Part shown: one piece after another, positions 11,218-22,896 of the stretch
How the letters are laid out: each line of letters begins with the position of its first letter
Numbering within the stretch: the stretch's first letter is position 1
Assembly (NCBI GenBank): GCA_028455995.1
Contig: JABELC010000008.1
Coordinates: 1,363,501 to 1,427,500, forward strand
Length of the DNA stretch: 64,000 nt
Direction: 5' to 3'
Source: Scleromitrula shiraiana
Taxonomy: Eukaryota; Ascomycota; Leotiomycetes; Helotiales; Sclerotiniaceae
Made by a program: the position numbers and the translations under genes
The notes under the pieces: model-generated
What the model was told of the DNA's origin: nothing
The model's input: the letters and a program-made list of their open reading frames with translations, nothing else
Database searches by the model: none

Positions 11218-12474
11218 TTATCCTTCCAACTCGGCCGTATAGCCAGTACTTTGGTGATAAGCAGGCGGTGGCGACACAGCTCCACTTGTCTCCTGTCCAG
11301 CATATCCCACTCTCTCCCTCGAATCCTGCGCCTGCATCGGACTTCTACACGCAGCTTGCGCAGAGTTACTTCTATAATGAGAACCCTGAAATCCCGGATC
11401 TAGTGATCGCGGAGAAGTTCGTGCATTACTCGCCGTCAAATTCTGCCATGATGTGATTCTAGCCCTTGTATTTTCGTTTTGCATACCGCCGGCCGAAGCT
11501 TGGAGAGACATTCGGTTGTTAATCATCGGATTTCCCTGTATGGCATCGTGCCAGGAGTGTGCGCTTTCGCGACGAACATCGAGGCTTCGTGGGTAGAGGG
11601 ATGGGTCGTATTTTGCGTGAATAGGTATCTCGCTGGCTTCGGGGTTTTCTGGACGAGGTGGTGCAGCGATTCTGAGGGCTGGATGGACTTGCGAAACCTG
11701 TAGTTGTGGGTTCTGCAAAGTCAATGGCGGATAGACTTTTGGTGTTTGCGCAATCGCGTTTTGCATGCCAAATGTAACATACTGTGGTGAACTGAGCTCT
11801 GATTCTGGATATAAACTATCATTGTCGTATTCACTGCTCGGAGAATATGAGTTGGATGCTTGAGATGAGGGATTTGGTAATGAAGATGTTCGTGTTAGGG
11901 AAAGATCTGGTGCTGAAAGCGTGTTGTTCAATTGCGCATTCTTTGCTGAAGCATCCAAAATCTGGGCTTTGACAACTAAACGATCGACTAATGCAGAATG
12001 TGATTTCTTGAGCGTCTTCTTGACAAAACTTGTCATCATGATATTGCATTTCATATCAACATCTTCTCGAAGATATAACCCTTGCAGAGGAACACCAGCG
12101 CCAAGCTCAACGGGCGCAATAGGTTCTCCAGGTAGCGAGCCTCCAACAGTCCATTTTCCTCGTATGTTCAGACCCATAGGAGCATAACAGTGTGTTTGCA
12201 AGCCGTTTGCAAGGTTATGAAAGCAGCAAGTGTAGGAAACCTTTCCAGATGCCATTCCCCCAGGAAGATATTGAACTCGATCTGTCAGAGAATACCATAA
12301 ACAGTGAAATTCTTCGGCGGTAGCATTAGGTGGGGGTTTGATGGGATGTCGTTCTTCGACTAAGGGATTTAAATCAATCATTTCGACGTGGGAGCGCAAA
12401 GTTTCCATTACGGTTTCTCTCGTGATACCGGCTGGTAACGGTGTTACGGTCGTGAAGACACTTCTTTTCGACAT
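11218..12474 (-). CDS. Conserved fungal protein with N-terminal DUF7053-type domain
   Basis: Intronless 418-residue protein. The first 185 residues form a compact, conserved-looking domain. It starts MSKRSVFTTVTPLPAGITRE and includes a HVEMIDLNPLV segment, an FHCLWYSLTDRVQYLPGG segment, a GKVSYTCCFHNLANGLQTHC segment and an LREDVDMKCN segment. I recognise this pattern as the fungal DUF7053 family, which has no known biochemical role, so the name is from memory. The rest is low-complexity, Ser/Pro/Asn/Gln-rich and probably disordered. There is no signal peptide or membrane span. Neighbours give no functional hint. Coding potential is high because of the long single frame; function is unknown. 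Confidence 0.8.
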   Translation of the reverse strand: MSKRSVFTTVTPLPAGITRETVMETLRSHVEMIDLNPLVEERHPIKPPPNATAEEFHCLWYSLTDRVQYLPGGMASGKVSYTCCFHNLANGLQTHCYAPMGLNIRGKWTVGGSLPGEPIAPVELGAGVPLQGLYLREDVDMKCNIMMTSFVKKTLKKSHSALVDRLVVKAQILDASAKNAQLNNTLSAPDLSLTRTSSLPNPSSQASNSYSPSSEYDNDSLYPESELSSPQYVTFGMQNAIAQTPKVYPPLTLQNPQLQVSQVHPALRIAAPPRPENPEASEIPIHAKYDPSLYPRSLDVRRESAHSWHDAIQGNPMINNRMSLQASAGGMQNENTRARITSWQNLTASNARTSPRSLDPGFQGSHYRSNSAQAACRSPMQAQDSRERVGYAGQETSGAVSPPPAYHQSTGYTAELEG

Positions 12475-13636
12475 AACGAATGATAAATTTTGGATGTAGT
12501 ATGGTATGTGTGTATGGATGTTGTTGTAAAAACGAGGTTACACGGGTAATGAGAGACTTTATCTCTATCGATAAGATTAACAGCAAATGAGTCGATATTT
12601 ACTCGTATCTATTGAAAGAGGGGAAACGTAGTAAATAGTAAATATGGGACGTATAAAGATCCAGCCAGAAAGACGGGGAATTCACTCAAACATATAAATC
12701 ATTTAATCATTTAACTATCTAACTATCTAACTTGAACATCAATATATACCCACGATCCGAACTTGACGGTAACTGTACCACAATATTATTTAATATTTAT
12801 TATTGAATCTCTTCTGATGTGAGAACCCCAAAAAAGGGCACAAATTTACAAGAATAGGAATCTATTGAGAGTTAACAAATCACACATCTTGGTTGTCAGA
12901 TGTTGGTAGTTCGGGATTGGGTGGCTGAGGCTGGCGTTTCTGCTGCGGCTACAATATATTTCGGCGATGATCTATTCCGAGGGCTAAGTGGTTTTTTTTT
13001 TAACTTATTACTATTATTACTATTATTACTATTATTACTATTATTACTATTATTACTATTATTACTATTATTACTATGTATGAGAGGTGTAAAGATTGTT
13101 ACTCACACGTGATCGTATTCACTTAGTACTAGGTTAACATAGATTAGCTTATTAGATTAGCTCAGCTAGGGATCTCTTATCCCTCGTTCCACTTCGTAAA
13201 ATTTGTGTCTAATTCCCATCGTCAATGCTCCTGTCCTGTAATTTGGGGTCGTGTTCCCCTGGGACCTGGAGCCCCGCCACACCCACGCCGTATAGATGCG
13301 TGAACACTGAACGGGCCATGTAAATCCTTCTACTTATATTAGTAATTTGGAAAATACAGTGAGCAAGGGTCCTAAATCGACTGTTAATTAATAATCAGTT
13401 TTTCGATTCTAATACAGCAATCCTCTTATTACAAATAACGAATTGAGTGATATGATCAATCAATTATTGAGCTAAATACCAGAGTTGTTCTATAACTAAA
13501 GTTTCTCAAGCTCACTCCAAGTCACCGCTATTCAAAAATGTTGTTACATCATCTGAGACCCCATTTTCAGTTGATATTCTATATAGTAACGCCATTTTAA
13601 CACCCGTTACTTTTCCATATCTATCCCAGTGGATGA
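12475..13636. other. Intergenic with a nonamer microsatellite
   Basis: Holds the promoter of the DUF7053-like gene and the 3' region of the lectin-like gene. The main feature is the TTATTACTA array at about 13003-13077. A CACGTG palindrome lies at about 13106. I see no coding exon; the short plus-strand frame over the array is a repeat artefact. Confidence 0.7.
13003..13077. repeat. (TTATTACTA)n nonamer tandem repeat
   Basis: About eight near-perfect copies of a 9-bp unit TTATTACTA, immediately after a T tract. In one frame it reads as a poly-leucine run, which explains the spurious ORF there. Confidence 0.9.
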
Positions 13637-15223
13637 TTAAGATGTCACAATAGTGAATGATTGACTAGCGACATCAGTGCTACAAGTCGTAGAATCCAAT
13701 TTTCCAGCAGCATTCGCTACAAGGCAAGTTGCATTATTTCCATTCTCGGGAGCGAGTAAAATCTCCGTTTGTCCGGCTGTGAAGGGGAACAATTGCGAGT
13801 TTGTCACAAGTCCATCTAGATGTGACATTAGCAAGTGGGTTGGATTGACAGAGGGACTACTTAGATTCACATACCACCATCGGCTCTTCCTCCACATGAG
13901 AACATAATAACAGTATCACCAGCAGCTCGTCTTGGGTCAAAATTGAGGCAACCTTGAGTCTACAACATTTTGTTAGCTTCCAAATTTCTCAAATTCACGC
14001 AGAATGCAACACTGATGACTTACTACGCTACTGACGACCAATGCTGAACCGGGTTGATCATTATGTTTGCCACTAGTAATGATATCCCAAGCTTGGTTCG
14101 CACTGCCATCACACGTTTGCAATGTAATTGGAATTAGGTTCTCTCTGAAATCACCCGCGCTAGGATCAACGAATAGACATTGTCCAGAGGCATCTTTCAA
14201 AGCGGCGGATGAGAAGGCTTTAACAGCGGTAGTATCTACAGGATTAGCCTCTGCAGCAGCAGATGGATCAAGGACGCCTCCTGCACGAGATACGGCTTCG
14301 GTGGCGGTTGCATCAGGTGTTGGTACTACCGATGGAGCTCCTGTTATGAGAGCTATTAAGGAAGAGGCGGAGGATACAACAGCTGTAGCTAATGTAGTCG
14401 GAGCTGCGACTGCGACGTTACTTGCAGCTACAGACGATTCTGCAACAGGAGCAACTGAAGCACTAGTACCCGAGCCGGTGGAAGCTTGACCGCCAAAAGT
14501 GAACGCCTGGTTTGCATCAGATGCGCTGCATGGAGCTTGATCGAGGACGTTCCCAGATGTGACGGTGAGACATGTACCGGCAGCGTTCTCAGGAGTTAAA
14601 GCAAGTGGTCCGGAAGTTCCGTTGAATGGAAATAGCTGTGAATTTGTTACAAGTCCATCTATATCATAATAAGCCAATTTTATCAAATTGAGGTAAGATG
14701 TGATGCATACCTCCATCAGCTCGACCTCCGCAAGAGAACATAATGACAGTGTTACCTGCCGCACGACGAGGATCAAAGTTCAAGCATGCTTGGGTCTATT
14801 TACACATCAGTTTGAGCCATAATCATGAGGATACTGTATTCGTACCAAAGTATTAACAACTAGCATACTATCGGCCACATTGTTGTGCTTTCCACTAGTG
14901 ATAACATCCCATTGTTGACCAGTACTTCCATCACAAGCCGCGACCTGAATTGGGGTCAAGTTTGCTCTAAAGTCGCCAGATAGCTCATCGACGAAAAGAC
15001 ATCGCCCAGATGACGTCTAGTTTCTATTAGCGCTAGTTCAATTATGCATTGAAAAGAGACATACTGTAATGGGAACAGAAGAGAAGGCTCTAGTTGCAGT
15101 TTCATCGCGTTGTTGTGCTTCGTCGAAAGCTTCTTGGTTAAGAGCAGTGACAGTTCTTTTGAAAGATGTAGGAGAAGCAAATGATTGTGCCGCAATAAAC
15201 AAAACAGAAAGAGGAATATACAT
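13637..15223 (-). CDS. Secreted two-module lectin-like (QxW beta-trefoil-type) protein
   Basis: Six-exon model: 15223-15065, 15016-14846, 14795-14711, 14658-14024, 13959-13875 and 13815-13637. It totals 438 codons including stop (437 residues). A signal peptide covers about residues 1-17 (MYIPLSVLFIAAQSFAS), so the product is probably secreted or wall-associated. Two homologous modules follow, each with a GRCLFVD/GQCLFVD start, a QQWDVITSGKHN or NQAWDIITSGKHN segment (QxW motif of ricin-B-type folds), a CLNFDPRRAAG segment and a VIMFSCGGRADG segment, then DGLVTNSQLFPF. A roughly 100-residue Ala/Ser/Val/Thr-rich linker separates them. The three downstream introns sit at the same places in both modules, a sign of internal gene duplication. 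The carbohydrate ligand is unknown, and the fold assignment is an inference from the QxW pattern. Confidence 0.83.
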
Positions 15224-16289
15224 GGTTATGGATTGATATCTGATATTGTGGTAGAGGAAAATATGTAGTTACACTTAAACTTAGAGAATGTAAATCTGCC
15301 CAGCAGAAGGTAAGATGAAAAGTAAAACTAGAGAACGAAAAGAATAGAAATGAACGAAATGAAAGAGAAAATCGCAATGTAGAAAAGAGTGTTCGGGGCA
15401 AATGGAGACGGCGCTTCATTCTCATATACTCATCGTGGCGCCTCCTTCATCCCATCACACAGTTTCACTATATGTACATTTTCAAAACAAAATGTAGTAC
15501 AGTAACGGCAACTTGCTTATCAAGAATCAATTCTCCTTACTTACCCACCCCTCAAATCTGAATGCATGCGGATCCCCTATCAACAATCCCAGAAAGATTT
15601 TCGGGCTGTTGAAACCACCTACGTCGCAAAGACCCGATACATTTTTAGGTCATCATTAATGCCAGGCCCCTGAGTGACCTTCCACTACCGATTAGTCGAA
15701 CCTGTTGGATCTGGATGTTATGGTAAGAAGAGATGAACTTACCCGCTCCCACGTTTTAAACTTTATTTTTCGGATGGTTTTAAGAGATTTTCGGAGAATT
15801 AAACGTTTGGTTTGCTTGGTTTCATCGTTTAGAGGTAATTTTTTGACACACGCCACGAACTTCAGATGATCCTCTCAAAACGTTCTTGGCGGCCCTTATT
15901 TTAGTTTCTGCACGTCATATGGGCACAAGAGTTTCTGATATCGCGGTTGCTATCATGATCGATCTTCTATTTTTCTTTTTATGGGAACTGTTGTAACTTT
16001 ATTACATCTGGTTCTGGGAAGCCCGGATGGAGGCCAGTACCGCCAGATTTTTGAGCTCAATCTATGTAAATACCCTGGTACTCATGCTACTTCAGGTATT
16101 TCAGTGATCAAATCCATGTACTGCTTCATCGAAGAAATATAAATTCGCGCATATTAAATAATATCACCCATGTAATATACAGGATCATATGAGGTAACTT
16201 TGGACATTAATAACATTGGAGTCGATGTTCTCATGATTCATCAAAATTTGGTATTCTACATTTCCCAGCGCTCCTAATGCAATTCATAT
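15224..16289. other. Intergenic region, promoter of lectin-like gene
   Basis: Tandem minus-strand spacing between CCT8 and the secreted protein gene. It is purine/pyrimidine-skewed just upstream of the lectin-like gene, as in fungal promoters. No exon, tRNA or repeat is supported. Confidence 0.6.
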
Positions 16290-18096
16290 TTAATCTTCAT
16301 CCCAGTTCTGACTTGAGTTAGCGAGAATAGCTCCTATATTGACAAGAGAATTAGATACTCACAGGGTTGGGTCCCGGTGGTTTTGGTCCGCCAGCTTGTC
16401 TGGCAACAATAATCTGATCAACCGAAAGAACTGTTCTTGCAGCCTCAGTAGCAAGCTTGATTGCCCAACTCTTTGCGATCATAAGGTCTAAAATGCCCTC
16501 TTTCTTTGTGTCAAGAGTTCCAGTGTCGTCATTGTTCTACCAGGAAATTAGTATTAATATAATTGCAAAGAAATCATGGATTATTCATACCTCAATATCA
16601 ACACCAGTAGACCAGTTGTCATGCTTATGATGAGCACTGTAAAGTCTACTCAGAACTTCTGTGGCATCGAGACCAGCACTTTCCGCCAAAGTTCTCGGGA
16701 TAACCTCAAAAGCCTCACCGAACTTTCGAATAGAGTATTGAGCTAATCCAGGTGTCTTGTCACCAAATGCCTGTATCCGCTCAACTAACTGGGTCTCTGT
16801 GGCTCCAGCACCCGGTACGAGTCTAGGATCCCTTGTAATAGCCTTAACCACATTAACACCATCATCCACAGCACGCTCAATATCATCGAGGTGGTTCTGT
16901 GTTGCTCCTCGGAGAACGAGAGTGGCAGTTCTTGTGGTTTCGTTCTCTTGTCTGAAAACTGTGACTCTGTCTCCACCAATCTCAAGTGTCTCAACAATAT
17001 CAACATTTCCCATCTCGTCAGGCATTGGTGCTCCCAGTCTTGCTAGTGGTGTAGCTCCAACAACTCTGCATAATCTTCTGAGCTCAAATTTGCTAAGAAT
17101 GCGGATAACCAAGATACCAAATCGGTTAAGGTAATGCATTGCAAGTTCACCAACGGTGGAACCAGCAACAACAACCCGCAGACCAGAATCGTACAGTTCC
17201 TTAATAGCAGTTTCCAACTGGCTCTCCTCTCCTTTTGTAAAGTCCAACATTTCTTTTGCGTTATGTAATAAAACAGTACCCTTCGTTTCGGTCTGGCTAA
17301 TATCGATTGGGCATGAGAATACACCAACCTTCGCTCTTGTTGCTTTCTTAACTGATCCATCCGGCTCGCGGCCGAAAACCATGCCCTTAACTACTCTGCT
17401 TTGTTCCAGACTACCTCCCATAATCTTAACCACTCGAATATTGTCAACGTTAAAACCAATAGGATTCTTGGGAAGCACAGCCAATACGGCCTCAGCAACC
17501 ATATTTGACAAGAACTCCTCGCTACCATTTTGTTTGCTTGCGATAACTGTTCGAATAGCTTTGCTTAACTCGGCCTGTGATCGCATATCTTCTACTTTGT
17601 CCACAACCAAATTCTCTAACTCCTCCAAGGCAAACTTTTGTGCTCTTTCATAACCAGTTACCACATCACTTGTTTTCAGACCCATTCTTAATAAATCTTC
17701 GGCTTTCTTCAACAGCTCTCCTGCCAAAACAATAACCAAATTTGTAGCATCTCCCATTTCAGCTTCTTGTTGCTGACTTGCCATAACGACAAGTTTTGCT
17801 GCGGGGTGGACAACATCGAGTTCTCGGAGGATGGTTGCGGCATCTGATGTGAGGATCATCTTTTGCAGATGGTTGATAACGATTTTGTTTCTTCCATAAG
17901 GTCCTAGGGAAGTCTGAACCGTCGAGGCAATAGTTCGACAAGCATCGATGTTACGAAGGACTGCTCCATCCTCAGATTCATAGCTTGTACAAGATTAGCT
18001 AAAGAGTTTTAAGATGATAAAGTTGGGAAATTCGTACTTTTGATAACCCTGCTTGAAGAGGTTAGAATTTGGGGCATTTGGGATATTGAGAGACAT
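16290..18096 (-). CDS. CCT8: Chaperonin CCT/TRiC subunit theta
   Basis: Theta subunit of the cytosolic group II chaperonin (TRiC), which folds actin, tubulin and other proteins with ATP. Four exons: 18096-18038, 17983-16591, 16536-16363 and a tiny 16307-16290. Total is 548 codons including stop, so 547 residues, the usual size. The N-terminus MSLNIPNAPNSNLFKQGYQ joins YESEDGAVLRNIDACR. Group II signatures follow: TSLGPYGRNK, TSDAATILREL, then GDATN at the GDGTN position, and LVPGAGATE near residue 410. MGLKTSDVVTGYERA and GLDATEVLSRLYSAHH point to theta rather than another subunit. The last exon is only 18 bp and encodes NWDED-stop, which matches the acidic WD-type theta tail; without it the frame would end in unrelated residues. 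Divergent from the INO80F-like gene. Confidence 0.96.
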
Positions 18097-18702
18097 TTTG
18101 CAAGAATTTTGGCAGAGAAGTCTCTTGTGTCGTTATTATTTTATCCCCTCTTGCTTCAGAAAAAAGTCGCGTCTTCTGCCTCATTTTTTGGTAGACGCAA
18201 CGCGGGACAATGCCTCATATGTTAAGGCAACAACTTTAAACATCCAAGTTCGGTGTGAAGTTAATCCGACCGTTCGGAATAGCTTCATGAAGCAAGAGAG
18301 GAACAAATTGATTTAAAGCTTACAACAAAGAACCAACGACAATGTAATGGCAAATTTTAAGAATACTCTTTGAACTTGTCTTTATTATCTACGCAGAAAA
18401 TCATTTGGTATTTATTGATATTGATTCCAATGTAAATTCCTTTCCATATAACTAATTCATTCATTTTATAGCTATCCAAATCTTACGGTCGTCCCTTTGC
18501 CATTCGAATTTAGTGCCAACTATCGTGTCGCACGATTTTACTTTTCAGCAAATTCTGCATCAAAAATTCCACAATTGAACCACTCATCAAGGCGCAACGA
18601 TATAGAAATCCCTATAACCATTTTTTGTGGCCAGTAGGGTGTTGCAAGATCCCTCCGAAATACCCCCCGATACTATCTGTCAACTGAGAAAGAAGCATTA
18701 TA
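18097..18702. promoter_or_regulatory. Divergent promoter region, CCT8 / INO80F-like gene
   Basis: A 606-bp spacer between the start codons of two divergently transcribed housekeeping-type genes, so it must hold both promoters. Short open frames here are not protein-like. I can name no specific factor site with confidence. Confidence 0.6.
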
Positions 18703-19721
18703 ATGGCATCCAACGGAATGTCCAAAAACCCCCCAACCCTTCCGCCATCAGTTGAGGAATCCTACAAGCGGAAGTGTATCCAACTTAAGGCTCGCATGAA
18801 CGAAATCGAAGAATCAAACGATGCCGCGCGTCTCAGATTATCGCGAATGCAACGTTCGATAGACAAAATGCGACTGGAGCGCGCATTTCTATTAGAACAA
18901 CTTGCGAAACGAACGAGTACAAATGTGGAGGATTCAGAAGGCTCGCCGAGTCCACCACCTACTGTACGTTCCCTGTCACCTTCCAGCATCACTCCTCACC
19001 CTCACGTTCACGTTCACCACTCGTCGCAAACGAAGGCTAATTAATTGTGTCACAAATCAAACAGCCACAAGACAAGCCTCTTCGCAACAAACGTGGCCAC
19101 CGGAAACCTTCCTATCTAAATACTATTTGCGATCCATCCATTCCCCTCCCAGGCACCTCTATAATCACTGGACCCCCATTCGGCATCTCCCCTACCTCCT
19201 CCGCCTTCTCACACACTCAGCTAGACCAACCAAATCCAAACCTCTCTACTTCTACAGCCCAACCATCCCTTCCCCACCTACAATCTCATTCCCCTCGCAA
19301 CCTCGCAGTCTCAACCCCTCACTCAGCATCCGCATCCCCCGCCCCTCCTCAAGGAGGTCCCCCAAAAATACCCAAATCCGGTTTCGAACTTTACTGTATG
19401 GAGTTACGTTCTGTATTGCTAGTACAGCATAGAAGGGAACTCAAAGCTGGAACATTCGACATCGAGCTTGCGTTAGCAAGAGGATGGCGAGAGATGGATG
19501 TTCAAGGCAAGGAAAATTATGAAAGGAAAGCTCGAAATCTATCAGCAAGAAATAACACAGACGAGGACATTGAAATGAAAGATTCTCCGAGAGAGGAAAG
19601 CACGGATAGAAATGGACATGGAGATGAAAATGGAACTAGAAACGCAAACGGAAATGGAAACGTACCGTCAGCAAGCGAAGGGGGAGGCGGCGGTGGATTC
19701 ACGGCCGTCAATCGAAACTAG
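18703..19721 (+). CDS. INO80 complex subunit F-like / Nht1-like HMG-box protein
   Basis: Two exons: 18703-18963 and 19065-19721, giving 305 residues; the intron has a GTACGT donor, a CTAAT branch-like site and a CAG acceptor. Residues about 15-70 (SVEESYKRKCIQLKARMNEI onward) form a coiled coil of the INO80F type. After a Pro/Ser-rich spacer, about residues 200-260 contain GFELYCMELRSVLLVQHRRE, a LARGWREMDVQGKENYERKA segment and aromatic spacing like a degenerate HMG box. This order matches fission yeast Nht1, an INO80 chromatin-remodelling subunit. The acidic/Gly/Asn-rich tail ends in a poly-Gly run. Likely nuclear. The complex membership is inferred from family similarity. Confidence 0.8.
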
Positions 19722-20838
19722 TGGTAATGGGATTGTGAGTTAGGTGTTAATAATGGCTGGTTTGATACATGGATGGGTAGATGATATGATATATACACAC
19801 GGGAGGGAAAAGGACTGGATGGACGGATTGGAGGGATGGTTAGAGAAGGGAACAAACAAATGGTCATGGCGTTTCAGGTTATCAGATTCCACGGATTCTT
19901 AGATTTCCTACATTTAGTTGTTCAGTCAGTGTCTTCTTTCCCCAACCGGGACGAGACTTTTATTCGCATTCTCACTTGCTTTGCTTTGCTTATTGGATTG
20001 AGCATTCTAAAGACTTTGCTTTCATTATATTCTACCTTACTCTATGGTACTTCTTCATGTATAATATACCTAAAGGAACGAGAAGTGCATTCGTAATTCA
20101 TAGATTGCCGAGTTTTATATACTTGAATTTGAATATCGTGAATGGTTGAATATTCGACTGCTTGGGATTGAGCTCCGTCGTGCCCCTATCTATCTATCTG
20201 TCCATCTGTTTGCACTTCACGATATGGTATTTTCAATCTTATACATCATTTGATTTTTTCATTCATTTATCCATTTATCCATCCCTACATACATTACCAC
20301 TGCTCATTCATTCACAGCCAAAGCTAAACCAAACCCCAACATAACACAATCCAATGCAGCACAACACGGCACAAAATTCTGAACTGAGAATACCAAATAT
20401 GTCTATATCACATTCAAAATTAATTCTTGTTCTCATTCTCTACCAATCCCAACGAATCATCCAAATAAATCTAAAGTACAATATACAATGCCACCCGCTT
20501 ATACACATACAAACATAGAAGTTGACAACTCCGTCCATGCCATGTTATGCCAAACCAAACCAGACCGAACCATGCTCCAAACACAAACGTAGCGAACCAG
20601 AAGAACTTCAAAAGAAAGATAAATAGAGAGAAGGAAAGGAAAAGCAGGAAGAATGATTGGGGAAAACGCCTCTTTCCTTAATTTATCATAAGTACTTTGC
20701 AGTGATGACTCTAGGTGCATGTAGGCAAGGGAGCAAATGAGTAAATGTACAGATGGATGGGGATATTATTTATACGATAACAAGGAAAGTAAGAAGAGGA
20801 AGGAAGAAATGAGGAAATTATGGATGCAACGCTATATG
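19722..20838. other. Convergent intergenic region
   Basis: Lies between the 3' ends of the INO80F-like gene (+) and RMD1 (-). It consists of low-complexity CT/AT-rich and ATC/TCTA-type sequence, including short (TATC)n and (CATT)n runs near 20188-20285. No coding exon or structured RNA is supported. Confidence 0.65.
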
Positions 20839-22627
20839 CTAAGCACCAGCGGATAAATCAACGACGATATTGAGGACCGCGACGAGGATTTCCACTGCGA
20901 TTAAGATGATTACTGTATTTCCGTTAGTAAATTGATCTACAATTCTAGTTCATTCACGGGGAAAGTATGGATAGCAAAGTATAGATAGTAAGGGAAAAAG
21001 AAAAGAAAAGTAAAAGAATAACGTACCAACCCACTCCAGTTTCTCCCCATGCCTATGACTCAACTGATCCTTAAGCACCGCCAACAAATCCGCAATAACA
21101 TCCAACCTCTCACTCAAAAGACTAACCCTCTGATCCATCTCCAAATAACTTCTCACAGCCTGGTAAATCGGTTCTAACTGCGGTTCTACCCAGAATAATT
21201 CAGGCGTATCTAGCACAGATCCGTTGAGATGAATGTTGATGCGCAGGATGAAGAGTTCGCCGATTTGCATGTTAATTTCTTTGCGGGAGAGGGCGATGGT
21301 TCCGGTGAGCGCGATTTGCGTGGGTATGTCTTTGCAGGTTTCGATGGTGTTGTCGACGAGGGATTCGAATAGTGAGGTCTATGTTTTCAGATGTTAATAT
21401 GGCTATTTTGGGGGAGGGGGGGGTAAAAAGGGGAAGTGGGGTGGGAGAATATACCTTCACACTCTGCGCCAATGCATGAGAAATCGCCAACTTTGTCATA
21501 TAGTTTCCCTTCTCCCGAAGAGTAATAAAGTCGTTATAAATCCGTGCCTGATATTCTCTTGTATAGTAGAAGTTGAAAGACTCCGTTTCCACATCATCAG
21601 CTGCCAATTTCTCGCTCTCGAATTTCGCTATTTCTTTTAGGAATCGCTGCTCGTGAGCAATTGACATTCCCCATATCACCACAACACCGTAGTCAAAGAG
21701 GAATACCTCGGGAGTATGGATCTGGGTATCGAAATCCGGGTTGCTTTCTGATATCAATGCATCCGTATCATTTTCTAGTCGACGTTCAATAATTTCCGGT
21801 AGACGTTGCGTTGCAGGTGAGTGATCTCCATTGCTAAGCGCAAGATCTCCTCCTTCTGTATGGAGATCTATCAGATCTTCTCGTCGATGTTTGTTATTGT
21901 CTTCTACTTCTATAACACTATCCGAATGTCTCCGTTCCCTCATTGTGACAGGAGCACTATGCACTTCCATAACCCTCTCCGATGTTGCTTTCGCATGATC
22001 TTTCCCATATCTAAACGGAGTATAAATACACTCATCGAATAGTTTTGGGTTGGCGCCCTTCGTTTTCCCTCTGCCCTTCAAAAACCGCATCAAGTTATCC
22101 AGCTGGTATTTGTTCGCGGTACAATATGCCGTCACACGCGGTAATCGATCACGATCTGCCTTCCCTAATCTCGCAGCATCTCTCCGTGCAGTTGGATCTT
22201 TGATTCGTGTATATTGTGAATAAACATCTCGACCACTCTCTTCATCTGGACCATCTTCCCCGAAATCTGGGTTGGGTAGAAGCTTAAGCTTCTGAACATT
22301 TTTAGTCGTTCTTTGAGGTCCGATTTTCGAGGCCGGTATACTCGGAGCAATTGGTGTTAGAGGAGATCCATAACTATTTCGTCGCCTAAGTTTGCTGTTG
22401 AGAGAAGAACCTATGCTGCTCGTTGGTGATGAGTTGGTTATAAGTGAGGGGTTTTTTGGCGGCTGTGAAGATCGAGATTCGTTCCCCCCAATTGTGATAA
22501 CAGCTGGATTGGGATTGAAAGTAACATTTCGGGCTGCTCTCTTAGAAGTATCTGTAGGACTTAAAGTTACAGGTGGCTGGCCAAGAAGAGGTGTATGTTC
22601 GGAGAAGTTGACGCTGGCTTCAGCCAT
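20839..22627 (-). CDS. RMD1: DUF155 family protein, Rmd1-like
   Basis: Member of the RMD1/sif2 (DUF155) family, linked in yeast to meiotic nuclear division. Related family members act in mitochondrial translation. Three exons: 22627-21455, 21378-21027 and 20912-20839, 533 codons including stop. The N-terminal 130 residues are disordered and Ser-rich. The conserved region begins near LPRVTAYCTANKYQL and runs through FLFDYGVVVIWGM, then FNFYYTREYQARIYNDFITL and KLAISHALAQSVK, into exon 2 with LFESLVDNTIETCKDIP and ELFILRINIHLNG. The last exon encodes a hydrophobic segment VVIILIAVEILVAVLNIVVD near the C-terminus, the membrane anchor typical of the family. The exon 2/3 junction restores E-W-V-V-I-I-L in frame. 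The symbol is by family; paralogue identity (RMD1 or RMD8 branch) is not settled. Confidence 0.88.
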
Positions 22628-22896
22628 TGTGTAACAATTAAGATAAGTCGTAGGTAACGGGGTATTTTATTTATATTGTTGAGGTTATATTAAAATATCC
22701 AACAAACGAAATATTCAAAATATCAATACAGCGATGGAGTACAAAATGACGTTCCTTGTCAATCAATCATTTGTTTCCAGGAAACTTTTGAAGCTTACAA
22801 TTTCATGCACAACTAATGGTCCGTGCAGCTCTTAGCTATTTATGCGCGCAGCTAATCCTTACTAACCATGTCATCGTTGACTTTTAGCACCAATCC

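Noticed and set aside
12900..13112. Plus-strand ORF with a long poly-leucine run
   Set aside because: It is produced by the TTATTACTA nonamer array; the flanks are not protein-like and no splice context supports a gene.
14067..14489. 140-codon Ala/Val/Thr-rich plus-strand ORF
   Set aside because: Shadow of the low-complexity linker in the lectin-like gene, which is supported on the opposite strand by splice junctions and duplicated motifs.
17156..17653. 165-codon plus-strand ORF
   Set aside because: Antisense shadow of CCT8, whose coding frame is certain.
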